A program made the position numbers and the translations under genes. From the NCBI GenBank assembly GCA_963575745.1, contig CAUYUJ010000858.1, forward strand, positions 585,356-647,884: DNA of 62,529 nt, given 5' to 3'. This DNA comes from Prorocentrum cordatum (Eukaryota > Sar > Dinophyceae > Prorocentrales > Prorocentraceae). The notes beneath the pieces were generated by a model that did no database searches, had not been told where the DNA came from, and saw nothing but the letters and a program-made list of their open reading frames with translations. How positions within the stretch are numbered: the first letter of the stretch is position 1; each line of letters opens with the position of its first letter. This document shows positions 9,091 through 18,488 of the stretch, piece by piece.

Positions 9091-12000
9091 ATGGCTGCTG
9101 CGAGCACCGAGCGGACAGAGGACGCCGAGGAGGGTGCTCAGCTCAAGGAAGGCGGCGAGTCCAGTCCGCCACGGACACCGACCGCGAGTGATCGCGGATT
9201 CAGCAAGGTTGGAACGGATGGTAGCATGTCGGAGCTGGCCCGCGTGATTCGAGAAGTCGTGCGGGAAGAGCTGCGAGGTGCTAGAGGTGCCGGTCCGCAG
9301 TCCGCAGCTCCCACCGGCCAAGGAGAGGGTTGGTGGTCGAGCGGACCATGGGAGCCGAGAGCAGAGAATGGTGACCATTGTGAAGCCTCTGGGGAGCGCT
9401 GGCGTGGGGACCAGGGCGAGGGGCAAGGACAATGGAGGAGCCGCTCAGGAGCTCAGGGCTACGGCGAGAAGGACGACGTGTGGCACACGGACCCAGCGAC
9501 AGATCCGTGGAAGAAGGCCGACACTTCAGAGGACCAGAAGTGGAGTGCCTGGAACGAGAGTAGCTCGGCGTCATGGTGGGCGCCGCAGACCAGATGGTCA
9601 GATTCGTGGTGGTCTTCTCCATCCGAGTGGCAGGGCAAGACCGACGGGAAGGAAAGAGGAGACTACACGGATCCTGAAGCGTGGATGGGCTGGCCGGATT
9701 TCAAGCGATGGCGTCGAAGAATCGTGAGATGGGAATCGAGCACGGACGTCGCAGTGGCTCGTCGCGCAGACAAAGTGATGAAAGCTCTTGGAGTGGAGCT
9801 TCAACGAAAGTTAGAACACCTGACAGATGATATATTGACCAGCAGTGGGGGCGTCCGAGCCATTTTGGACTACTTGGATGTGCTGTCAGGTGAGAGAAGA
9901 GGAGATGAAAGGAGGAAAACGGCCCGCGAGTGTTTACTTCAGTTTCAGAGAAGACCCAATGAGACACTCACGGAGTTCACAGCGCGTCTTGATCTTCAAT
10001 TTGATAAGCTTCGAGTTCAAGGGATGGAAGTTCCAGATGACTGGAAACAGATGTTTGTCGAAGAAGGAGCTTCTCTTGACGATCATAGTGCCCAACTCGT
10101 GCGCGTGCTCACGGGAGACAAGAACGACTACTCGTCCACCATCAGGGCGCTTCGGGAATTGGACATTACCAAGAAAGAGACGCTGGCCACCAGCAAGATG
10201 AGGACCATGCTGACGGAGACTCTGGCCACCGGCGTCGGCGGCTCGGCGAGCTACCAGACGGCGCAGGACGACGAGGACGACGACTTGCTTGACTACGACG
10301 ACGTCTCCAGCATGTGCACGAACGACGAGATCGTTCTCCTGGCCGCGCTGGAGAGCCGGGACCTCTGCGAGACAGAGGTGCCAGAGGTGCTAGTGGAGAT
10401 GCAGACGCAGAGGAGAAAAACATGGAAGCAGAACCGCGACTTCAAGAGACAGTTGCGCACAGGCCGCAAGTACTTCCCTCGGTCGCCTCCAGACGGCGTT
10501 CCACCGCCGCCTCGTCCTGATCGATCCCGAGACCAGGGCCACCGAGGTCAGGACGGGCAGGTGAGGCCGAGGAAGAGCAGGATGCCTCTCTCAGAAGTCA
10601 TGAAAAGAACGCGGCGCAGGATATGCAAACAAAAAGGGCACTGGGGCAATGAGTGTCCGCAGGCTGGTGGCTCCGGCGCGGCGCAGGCGTCCAACAAGGA
10701 GGCCGGGCCGCGCGGGGGTCGCAACACGGGCTTCATCTTTCTGAACGACTCCGGTGGCAGCAACTCCTTCACGCTGCTGGTGGAGCTCGAGGCGGCGAGG
10801 CTCGTGGACGGCGCTCTGTCCATCGTGCTCGGCAGGAACAACGTCTCCTTGGAGGCTTCCAGGAAGGCGTGCTTGCCCGTGCCGCCCGGATGCATCGTGG
10901 TAGACACGGCTGCCGGACAAGGCCTGATAGGCCAGTCCGCCTTGGCACTGTTCGATGAGCATATGGCAAAGAAAGGGTATCGGTCTGTCCAGTTACCAGC
11001 CCGAAACAGTTCAGCCCGGGGAGTAGGCGGTTCAGCTCGTGTTGTGAGCAGCGTTTTACTACCTTCTGGAATAGGTAAGCACATGGGAATCATCGAATTA
11101 GACGTGATGGAGGGTGACATACCTCCACTGATGCCAATAGGTTTGATTGAGGCTCTAGGTGCAGTAGTAGATCTGGTTCAGAACAATGTGTTTTTCTCAT
11201 TCCTGGGGGATCAGGGCTGCGAGGCATCCATGCTGCGCCTCCCCTCAGGTCACAGATGCATTCGGATCGACGAGGTGGTTTCCCCCCTCGAGTTTAAATG
11301 CCCCGAGGGACTCATGAAGAAGTTCCCGAATTTAAAATCGGATTGTTTTTGCCTTCAGAAGCAGCCCCAGGGCCACTACATACCATCACCGTCCTCTCTC
11401 TCTCCTTCCTTTTCTGTCTCGGCTCCCCGGCTTACCCCTCCGTTATCCGCCCCCCGAGACGACGACGTTCACAGACGTGAGGAAGAGTCCGACAGACGAG
11501 ACAAGGAGACGACCGTAGAGGAGGGGCGACGAGGTCAAGAAGTAAAGAGGAACCACGACAGACACGACGACGACGACGATGCCCAGGACCACGACCCGGG
11601 AAGGCAAGGTATCAGCGGCGTTCGACCGCAGCTTCTTCGGTTCTCAAGCGTTGATCAGTGGTTAGGCCTTCGTCCAGCTTGTGACTCGGTGCGAGGAAAT
11701 GCCGAACACGAGGGCCCCAGGCGAGCGCGTGGCTTCCCTGTGGTGGAAGATAGTGCGCACGCTGCTGGCAGTGGTGAACGCCAGGGCCTGGGAGTTCATG
11801 GGCATGGTGAAGCGCGGTTCCCTGTGGCCGGCGAGAGTGCACAAGCGAGACCGTCGCCTGATGGCGAAGCAAGTCTCCTGCGGCCACTCGATTCACTTCC
11901 TGATGACGGATGCCAACGGACACGCTCGTTGGTGGAAATGTCAGGCCTGCGATCTTCGTCTGGGGCATCGGTCAAACCGAGACGTTCTGGAGATGATCTC

Positions 12001-14487
12001 GGACGGTCTTCCACAGAGTTACGAGGACATACTGGAGATCCAGCAGCGAGGCCCGGACAAAGACCCGAGGCCGTCCTTCCGAGTTCGTCGGGTGATTCCT
12101 CAGAGGACTCAGGAGGAGCAGGACGACAGCTCGATGTCAGTCGACGAGATAGGCCCCCCGGTCGAGGAGAAGGAGCTTCCATCGGGACCATCTCCCCCGA
12201 AGAGTCGGACCACTCCCGCGGGGCCGCGGAAGAGGGCCGACCAGGAGGAGGCACTCGAGATGGCGTCGCGGCTGCTGAAGACGGAGAACCAGCTCTCGGA
12301 GCAGAAGGAGATGATGCTGAACATCATGCGCGTGGTGGAGGACCAGAACGTCACGCTGCGCCGCATGGAGGCAGCGACGTCATCGGGCTCGTCGGCTCCA
12401 CCAACGCCTCAGACCACGGCAGCGGCCTCCTCCGCCAGGGAGAAGGGATTCCAGAAGATTCCCGAGGAGGACGAGGGGAAGTTCTGAAAAGTTTTCTGAG
12501 CGCCCCGGAGCGCGAGAATCGTGTCGTGCTGTTCTCGTCTCTGCCAGAGACGGCACGATCTGCCATTGCATCGGAGACCTCGGGTACTATTGACATGAAC
12601 TGGTCAGGTTTTATGATTTCTCAGCCAGGTGCGGATCAGGTCAAGAGGATTTCTTCAATGGAAGGTACCCGAGATCTCAAATCAATTGATGTCTGCGAAG
12701 TACCTCTGGTGCTGTTCGAGCAGACCTGCTGGCGGGACTTAAGGATGGGAGACATAACCAACGATGATTCAGAAGTCACCATTCCCCGTAATTTTTCGAA
12801 GAAAGTTTCCCATTCGGAACCCAGTACTTTGTTAGACTCTGAGGGAATTAACCCTTTTCCCCCGAGTGCTAAGCCCCCAGGGGGCTTCGTGGAAGTGTTT
12901 TCCCCCCCACGGGTGTCCCCGCTGTTGAGGAAGTATCAAGTGAAGGTCCAGGGGAGTTGGGATCTTACGACAGGCTGGGACTTCAGGCTCGAGAGACACC
13001 AGAGGAAGGCGAAGGCTCATGTGCGGAGAGAGACACCCTGGATGCTCATGCTTGAACCTCCGTGCAATGCGTTTTCTCAGATTCAATCGTTGAACAAGGG
13101 CAAGGAGCCCAGTGAGGAGGTTCTGCGGAAGCAGGCGGAAGGAATGCAGTTGTTGAGGTTTTCGGTGGAACTTGCGTGGATGCAGGTCAAGGCTGGCAGG
13201 AAGTTTTTGTTTGAACAACCCCACGCGGCGACATCCTGGAACACGGAGTGCCTGAGAGAGCTGATCTCTCACCCAGGTGTCTTCTACATAAGAGTCGATC
13301 TTTGCCAGTTCGATCTGTGCGTCTCACCAGATGGGGTGTCCAAGAAGCCTACGGGCTTCCTCGCCAATTGCCCAGAGGTCGCTCGCACTCTCTCTGGCTT
13401 CATGTGCGAGGGAGGTCACGAACACATTCCTTTGGAAGGCAGTGCTCTCACTCGCGCGGCTCAGGTGTATCCCCAGAAGTTGTGTCAGCGTCTCGCCCTG
13501 GCTATCAGCAGGAGCGAGAAATCTAGAAATCACGAGGAACCGGTGACTTGTGCGGAGATAGGTCTGATTCCTAGAGTCCTGAGGCTCGGCCGGGAGAGCG
13601 GGGAGGGGGTGCGTCCGCGGCCGCCAGCCAGGCTTCCGATGAAGTACGGGGACGGCCGCCCCTGCTTGTGCTGCTCCCCGTGTCCAGTTTCCTCTCCCTC
13701 TGTCTCCTTTCCCCAGGTCCCAAGGCCCGAGGAGGAGGCAGGAGATCAGGAGGGGCAAGGTGAGGACGCGGAGGCTCAGGAAATCGCCTCGGCTATCGAC
13801 ATAACGCCGAAGATTCAGGACATGATTTACAAGCTTCATGTGAACCTTGGACACCCGTGCCCGGAGAACTTCGTCAAAGTATTGAAAGCTGCTCAAGCTA
13901 AGCCTGAGATCCTGATCTATGTCAGACAGCATTTCAGATGTCCGGAATGTTCGGCGCACAAGAAGCCAGCTGCACATCGTAGGGTAGCACTGCCGAAGAC
14001 GTATCAGTTCAACAGAGTGGTAGGAGTAGATTCGTTCTACATCCCGTTCCAAGACAAGACCCTCTACTTCTTAAATATTGTCTGTCACGGCACGAACTTC
14101 CAAGTAGTGCAGCGATATGAGGGAGGATCTAAGGAGTGCTGGGAGGCTTTCCAATCCCCTTGGACTCGCTACTTCGGGCCGCCCGAGATGATCATATGCG
14201 ACGGGGGGCCCGAGTTCGAACAGTATTTTGGACGAGGAGCAGAGCACGAGGGCATCCTATTGCACGTCGTCAACGGGGAAAGCCCTTGGGAGAACGGGAA
14301 GGCTGAGAGACACGGAGGATGGGTGAAGGACTTGTTGCTGAAGGGGATGGAGGATCAGGTGGTTTCGGATGAGCGTGACCTAGAAACACTACTTCACGGT
14401 ATCGTAAGTTCAAAAAAACAGATACCTCCATCGCGGTGGTTTCAGTCCATATCAGTTAGTTCTGGGGCAAAACCCAAGAATCCCTAA
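9091..14487 (+). CDS. Inner gag-protease-MTase-like-integrase polyprotein
   Basis: Polyprotein that makes the virus-like particle and integrates the cDNA. ATG at 9,091 lies 61 bases past the PBS. The Trp-rich N-terminus leads to a helical copia Gag core (about residues 195-370). A zinc knuckle follows (about 508-522), with C-x4-H-x4-C present but the first Cys replaced by Arg (codon CGC, 10,615). The protease motif is VDTAAG (Asp codon 10,903). Residues about 780-1,130 coincide with a +1-frame ORF and look like a shadow. A methyltransferase-like domain follows (about 1,267-1,420: VEVFSPPR, EPPCNAFS with Cys codon 13,063, FEQP with Glu codon 13,213). The integrase has an H-x4-H/C-x2-C finger and D-D-35-E (codons 14,029, 14,200, 14,305). 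The frame ends at 14,487 because of an extra A in A7 (14,412-14,418); the true continuation is the next frame. Confidence 0.92.
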   Translation: MAAASTERTEDAEEGAQLKEGGESSPPRTPTASDRGFSKVGTDGSMSELARVIREVVREELRGARGAGPQSAAPTGQGEGWWSSGPWEPRAENGDHCEASGERWRGDQGEGQGQWRSRSGAQGYGEKDDVWHTDPATDPWKKADTSEDQKWSAWNESSSASWWAPQTRWSDSWWSSPSEWQGKTDGKERGDYTDPEAWMGWPDFKRWRRRIVRWESSTDVAVARRADKVMKALGVELQRKLEHLTDDILTSSGGVRAILDYLDVLSGERRGDERRKTARECLLQFQRRPNETLTEFTARLDLQFDKLRVQGMEVPDDWKQMFVEEGASLDDHSAQLVRVLTGDKNDYSSTIRALRELDITKKETLATSKMRTMLTETLATGVGGSASYQTAQDDEDDDLLDYDDVSSMCTNDEIVLLAALESRDLCETEVPEVLVEMQTQRRKTWKQNRDFKRQLRTGRKYFPRSPPDGVPPPPRPDRSRDQGHRGQDGQVRPRKSRMPLSEVMKRTRRRICKQKGHWGNECPQAGGSGAAQASNKEAGPRGGRNTGFIFLNDSGGSNSFTLLVELEAARLVDGALSIVLGRNNVSLEASRKACLPVPPGCIVVDTAAGQGLIGQSALALFDEHMAKKGYRSVQLPARNSSARGVGGSARVVSSVLLPSGIGKHMGIIELDVMEGDIPPLMPIGLIEALGAVVDLVQNNVFFSFLGDQGCEASMLRLPSGHRCIRIDEVVSPLEFKCPEGLMKKFPNLKSDCFCLQKQPQGHYIPSPSSLSPSFSVSAPRLTPPLSAPRDDDVHRREEESDRRDKETTVEEGRRGQEVKRNHDRHDDDDDAQDHDPGRQGISGVRPQLLRFSSVDQWLGLRPACDSVRGNAEHEGPRRARGFPVVEDSAHAAGSGERQGLGVHGHGEARFPVAGESAQARPSPDGEASLLRPLDSLPDDGCQRTRSLVEMSGLRSSSGASVKPRRSGDDLGRSSTELRGHTGDPAARPGQRPEAVLPSSSGDSSEDSGGAGRQLDVSRRDRPPGRGEGASIGTISPEESDHSRGAAEEGRPGGGTRDGVAAAEDGEPALGAEGDDAEHHARGGGPERHAAPHGGSDVIGLVGSTNASDHGSGLLRQGEGIPEDSRGGRGEVLKSFLSAPERENRVVLFSSLPETARSAIASETSGTIDMNWSGFMISQPGADQVKRISSMEGTRDLKSIDVCEVPLVLFEQTCWRDLRMGDITNDDSEVTIPRNFSKKVSHSEPSTLLDSEGINPFPPSAKPPGGFVEVFSPPRVSPLLRKYQVKVQGSWDLTTGWDFRLERHQRKAKAHVRRETPWMLMLEPPCNAFSQIQSLNKGKEPSEEVLRKQAEGMQLLRFSVELAWMQVKAGRKFLFEQPHAATSWNTECLRELISHPGVFYIRVDLCQFDLCVSPDGVSKKPTGFLANCPEVARTLSGFMCEGGHEHIPLEGSALTRAAQVYPQKLCQRLALAISRSEKSRNHEEPVTCAEIGLIPRVLRLGRESGEGVRPRPPARLPMKYGDGRPCLCCSPCPVSSPSVSFPQVPRPEEEAGDQEGQGEDAEAQEIASAIDITPKIQDMIYKLHVNLGHPCPENFVKVLKAAQAKPEILIYVRQHFRCPECSAHKKPAAHRRVALPKTYQFNRVVGVDSFYIPFQDKTLYFLNIVCHGTNFQVVQRYEGGSKECWEAFQSPWTRYFGPPEMIICDGGPEFEQYFGRGAEHEGILLHVVNGESPWENGKAERHGGWVKDLLLKGMEDQVVSDERDLETLLHGIVSSKKQIPPSRWFQSISVSSGAKPKNP
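11699..12487 (+). CDS. Inner element extra ORF in +1 frame (zinc motif, coiled coil)
   Basis: 262 codons from ATG 11,699 to TGA 12,487, +1 relative to gag and fully inside the open gag-pol frame. It reads as a normal protein. A basic/hydrophobic N-terminus is followed by C-x-H-x17-C-x2-C (Cys codons 11,879, 11,939, 11,948; His 11,885), then an acidic/Pro-rich linker, then a Glu/Leu/Met helical stretch (LLKTENQLSEQKEMMLNIM) likely to be a coiled coil. In the first 65 codons sampled, about 86% end in G or C, while the gag frame over the same DNA is a Gly/Arg/Ser/Asp-rich shadow. The outer element has the counterpart with identical Cys-His spacing. Function unknown; a nucleic-acid-binding or assembly accessory factor is a guess. 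Expression could be by reinitiation or +1 frameshifting. Confidence 0.72.
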   Translation: MPNTRAPGERVASLWWKIVRTLLAVVNARAWEFMGMVKRGSLWPARVHKRDRRLMAKQVSCGHSIHFLMTDANGHARWWKCQACDLRLGHRSNRDVLEMISDGLPQSYEDILEIQQRGPDKDPRPSFRVRRVIPQRTQEEQDDSSMSVDEIGPPVEEKELPSGPSPPKSRTTPAGPRKRADQEEALEMASRLLKTENQLSEQKEMMLNIMRVVEDQNVTLRRMEAATSSGSSAPPTPQTTAAASSAREKGFQKIPEEDEGKF

Positions 14488-17400
14488 CGACGTGCTATCC
14501 GATGACGCTGTGAACGGGGTAGGCTCAGCCGACTTGATGGAAACGGCTTGGGATCGGGACACGGTCGCCGCGGGGTGCGCCAGGGACAATTCCATCAGAG
14601 AGTATGCACGCCGTGAGCTCTTCAGGATCACCAGTCGCCAGAAGGTCCAGGAGGCCAATCGAGCGAGGCAGCACAAAGACCACGTCTTTCACCTTGGCCA
14701 ATGAGTATATGTTTGGAGACGAGCACCTCGAACAGGAAAAAAGACGATGGCTTTGCAGCGGGATCGCTGGGTAGGCCCCGGTATTGTGATCATGCATTCT
14801 CAAAACACTGTATGGGTGGCAATGAGAACTCGTCTGTGGAAGTGTTCCCCTAGTCAAGTTCGTGCTGCAACGAATCCAGAAGCAAGAGGTGCTGAAATCT
14901 TGTTCGATCCTGCTGTGAAAGAGCTCATTCGAGAGGTGAGATCAGGACATCAACGAGCCGGAGTTGACGTGGAGTCCGAAGGCGATCCTCCTGCAGAGGC
15001 TTGGTCCGATCCAGTTCCAGCATCCACCAGACTCGAGGGCATGCAGTCTCTTCCTCCTGCTCACTCCGACGCGCCCGCAGGAGACACAGGAACACGAAGT
15101 ACCCCTTCAGGTGGAGCAAGTACTCCATCGGGTGCCGCAACCTCACGCAGGGCCGTGCCCCACCTTTCCTCTCCGCCTCTTGCGGAGGCTCCTCTGGATC
15201 GTTTCCTAGGGCCTCTGGATCAGGAGCGACCTGGAGCTGCCTCGGGGGTGCCGGTGCCTGGGACGCCTGTCGACTCCACGGCTTCACCTAGGAGCCAAGT
15301 TCGGGGCCCTGGGTCCGTGGAAAATTCTTCGTCCGACGATGTCCGAGGGACTAAACGGCAGCTCTCCGGGAGCGATCCTGGGTCGAGGTCGGAGTTGGGC
15401 CAGGAGCGACAAGTTGAGCCAAGAATTGAAGGCCCAGTCGGGCCGGAGGTTTCCTCTGGTTCGGGACCGTCCCTGGAGCCTCGCCCGTCTCCTCTTCCCA
15501 CTCCCCTGCCAGGGGGAACCGAGGAAGAGTTTCAGCGGGCCGTGTCTAGTGCCGCAGCCGAGGCGGTTCGCAGGAACCGAATGTTAGACCTGGGCCCTCG
15601 GGCCCGACGGCTGCCCACCCGGGGAGAGGATTTCGGCGGGATCCCTTACGGTAGAGTTCAGCAGCAGATTCAGGAACGGGAGGCTCCCCGGTCCCGGAGT
15701 CCCGAGCAACGAGACGGCCCTGGGGCCGAGACCTGGGTTCTCTATGAGGACCTCGATGAGGAGATCCCGGATGCTCTATGTCTGTTTCAGGATCGCTGTG
15801 AGGACCCCGGCTCGTGGAACGAGCGAGCCGACTACGTCGAGAAGAGCCTTGACTCTCATCTGAAGGTCTGTGGGTGGAGTGGAGACTGGCAGACATATCT
15901 CAACGGGAACGCGGACATGTTTGTGGAGGTTTTTCCTGGAGGTTCTGGATACGGCCTAAGCTTGGCCACCAACAAGGGACAAGAGGCACATCTTGGGATA
16001 ATGACCGAAGAAGAGCGAGAGGAGTTTAGGGCTTCCGACAGTCTTGAGTGGAAGGCAATGACGAGCTCTGGTGCTGTCAAGGTTCATCCTCCTTCCATGG
16101 GCCACGAGCTAAGACGTCTGTTTCCCAACAGAGTGGTCTTTTCTAGAATGGTTCGCCGGTGGAAGCCCCAGCCTGGAGTCCACTCTAGGCCCAAGGCCAA
16201 GAGCCGTTGGTGCGTTCGAGGACACGAAGACGAAGACACTGCTGAGCTCAGCGTGTATGCGCCGACACCTCAGATGGAAGCTTTGATGTTATTCATTACT
16301 ATAAGTTTGATGTACGGTTTAGAGCTCTACGTGGGCGACCTCAAGAACGCGTTCTGTCAGAGTAATAAATTGTCGCGTTCTCGTGGGAGAGTATTTGTAG
16401 AACCCTGTGGAGGCTTGGATTTGCCAACAGGTTCATTAATAGAATTACTAGCACCGGTCTACGGATTGGACGATGCTCCGTTAGCGCTACATACCACTAC
16501 CTCAGAGTTCTTCCAGAAGGAGCTAGGATATGGCAAGAGTCGGCTAGAGCCCTGTTGGTTTTATGAGAGGACGAAGGACAACGAACTATTAAGCCAAGTA
16601 CTTGTAGAAGTAGACGACTGGATCATGGCCTTGCATCCTTCTATAGCTAAGAAACGCATAGATCGTTTTCGTTCTCGTTTTAACTTCGGCAAGCTTGAGC
16701 GGATCGACGAAAATGGAGTTGAGTACATTGGACGACGTATTAGATTATTATCCGACCGCGCTCTAGTCGACCAGGAAAAGTACATTCTGGAATCGATTAC
16801 TCGTCTGGACATCCCTCGTCATCGAAGAAGCGATCGCAACCAGCCATTGCTCGGCACGGAGTGCGTTAATTTCAGATCCTTGATTTATAAATTAAATTTG
16901 ATTGGCCGTGAGTCCAGAGCTGAAGTATCAGGCACGGCATCTATACTTGCGTCCCGGGTCAACAATCCCACTGTAGGCGACGCCCTCGAGGCCAACAAGG
17001 CAGTGGACATGTTGCGAAGTACTGCCTCGATTCCAATAACGGTGTGGAGATTCAAGAAGGGTCAGATGATCTTTGGCACGGCCTCAGATGCTGGTGGAAT
17101 CGGTGCTGCCCGGCCAGGACATGCTCAACAAGCATGGCAAGTGTATGCCGCTGATCAGAGTCTCTCCACCGGCCGCCTCTCTCGTGTGACTCCTCTAGCT
17201 TGGCGGTCCTCCCGCCTCAGAAGACAGGTGCCGTCCACCCTCGGAGGAGAAGTCATTTCCTTGAGTGCCGCTCTGGGGGAGGCGGAATGGCTTCAGATGC
17301 TTTTCTTGGAGGTGACTCAAGGGGGCCTGTTGACGAACACATGGAGGGATCATGTGGGTCCCTTCACGACCGTCCTCCGGCAGGATAGCGAGTTGAACGT

Positions 17401-17791
17401 GTCCCCTTTGAAGAATGTGTCCATCGTTGACGCCGAAGGAATCTTTGATACTCTAGATAAGATAACCTCGGGATCGAAAGCAGATCGCAGAATAGCAGTG
17501 GACCTTGCAGTTATCAGAGAAGTGATGGAGAGAATAGGTAGTAGTATTCGCTGGGTCCCACATCCAGCCATGACCGTCGATATTATGACGAAGTCAGATG
17601 TGTCGAAGGGAAATGCTTCGCAGTTCAGGATGTTGAAGACCGGCCTATTGCGTCTTGTGGCCGAGGCAGATAGCTTGCAGGAGCGAAAGGATCTACCATC
17701 GTCTCGGAACAGGAGCAAAGCGTATTCCAGCAAGTATCTGAGTCGAACTCAGAAGAATGTGGAGGAGGAGGAAGAGGAGCAGGAGGTCTAG
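14413..17791 (+). pseudogene. Inner element integrase C-terminus, reverse transcriptase, RNase H
   Basis: Copies element RNA into DNA and removes the RNA strand. This frame is the +1 continuation of the polyprotein. It resumes the integrase C-terminus (RGGFSPYQLVLGQNPR) right after the A7 run and runs to TAG-bounded 17,791. One in-frame TGA (14,702-14,704) replaces the Trp that the outer element has in GQWVFAW; the next ATG is 14,747. After a Pro/Ser-rich linker come the RT blocks SRMVRRWKP, YAPTPQ, the first catalytic Asp in GDLKNAFC (codon 16,337), YGLDDAP, and V-D-D at 16,610-16,618 where copia elements usually have YVDD. RNase H has SDAGG (Asp codon 17,087), GGEVISLSA and VDAEGIFD. The Glu-rich C-terminus ends EEEEEEQEV. 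Confidence 0.9.
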
Positions 17792-17841
17792 GGCTAGAAC
17801 GGTAAAGATCGACTCGACATACGGATTCACGTGCCGAAACG

Positions 17842-17909
<68 letters not shown>

Positions 17910-17964
17910 GCTGTCTCCGCCCGCGCCGCCCCCCGCCGTGGTTCCTGCCCCGGCTGCTCTCTCT

Positions 17965-18007
<43 letters not shown>

Positions 18008-18273
18008 TGGTCGGTGTTGGAAGGGTTCCTGAGCTTTTGAAGCGGCTGAACTTTCGGGAGGTACAGTCCACCTCAGTATTATGCATGACTCGCATCTTAT
18101 GATAGGGCTCACGCCTCAAGCATTCAGTTTTAAAACCTTGCTATAGCATCAGTAACGTGTGCAGTTCTATGTCACGAGTTTTGTTTCCCATCCTTCCAGT
18201 GCAGTTCTGTCTAGCGCCGAGGCCCATTGATGGCAGTTTCTCCCGGTTTTAATCTCACTAAAATGGGGTCCAC
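17792..18273 (+). other. Inner element 3' untranslated region with (CT)n and candidate PPT
   Basis: Two pyrimidine runs, (CT)n at about 17,847-17,907 and 17,969-18,010, are followed by non-repetitive DNA up to the 3' LTR. AAAATGGGG at 18,260-18,268, five bases before the LTR, is the best polypurine-tract candidate. Confidence 0.6.
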
Positions 18274-18484
18274 TGTGTGAATTCAGTGTGTCCCTATGAG
18301 ATTAAACCTCTTTGTTATTCTATTCTTTGCTTGTGCATGTGTCATGCTCTGTTGTATATTTGTGTCATCATCTTTTGGCTTACAGGCACCTTTAGTAGCT
18401 GACGCGCCTTCGGCGAGACAAACGTGTCATCTTACCGCCGCTCACTCGCAGTCAGAGCCTATCAGGAGGAGGTTTCGTTTGACA
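18274..18484 (+). repeat. Inner element 3' LTR
   Basis: 211 bp, differs from 8,807-9,017 only by T for C in the TTTGC(T/C)TGTG phrase. Followed by the ACAA target duplication and the resumed outer gag. Confidence 0.96.
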
Positions 18485-18488
18485 ACAA

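Larger units (their letters stand above)
8807..18484 (+). mobile_element. Inner Ty1/copia-type LTR retrotransposon nested in outer gag
   Basis: 9,678 bp between two 211-bp LTRs (8,807-9,017; 18,274-18,484) that start TGTGTGAATTC and end TTTGACA and differ at one base (GCCTG versus GCTTG). Flanked by the 4-bp direct repeat ACAA (8,803-8,806; 18,485-18,488). Same orientation and same domain order as its host element, but proteins and LTRs are clearly diverged, so it is a different family of the same superfamily and not a tandem duplicate. It carries an extra A at 14,412-14,418 and a TGA at 14,702 in pol. Confidence 0.97.

Noticed and set aside
14405-14425. Programmed -1 frameshift at A7
   Set aside because: The downstream pol frame needs a +1 shift (or one base fewer), so the classical -1 slippery heptamer does not fit.
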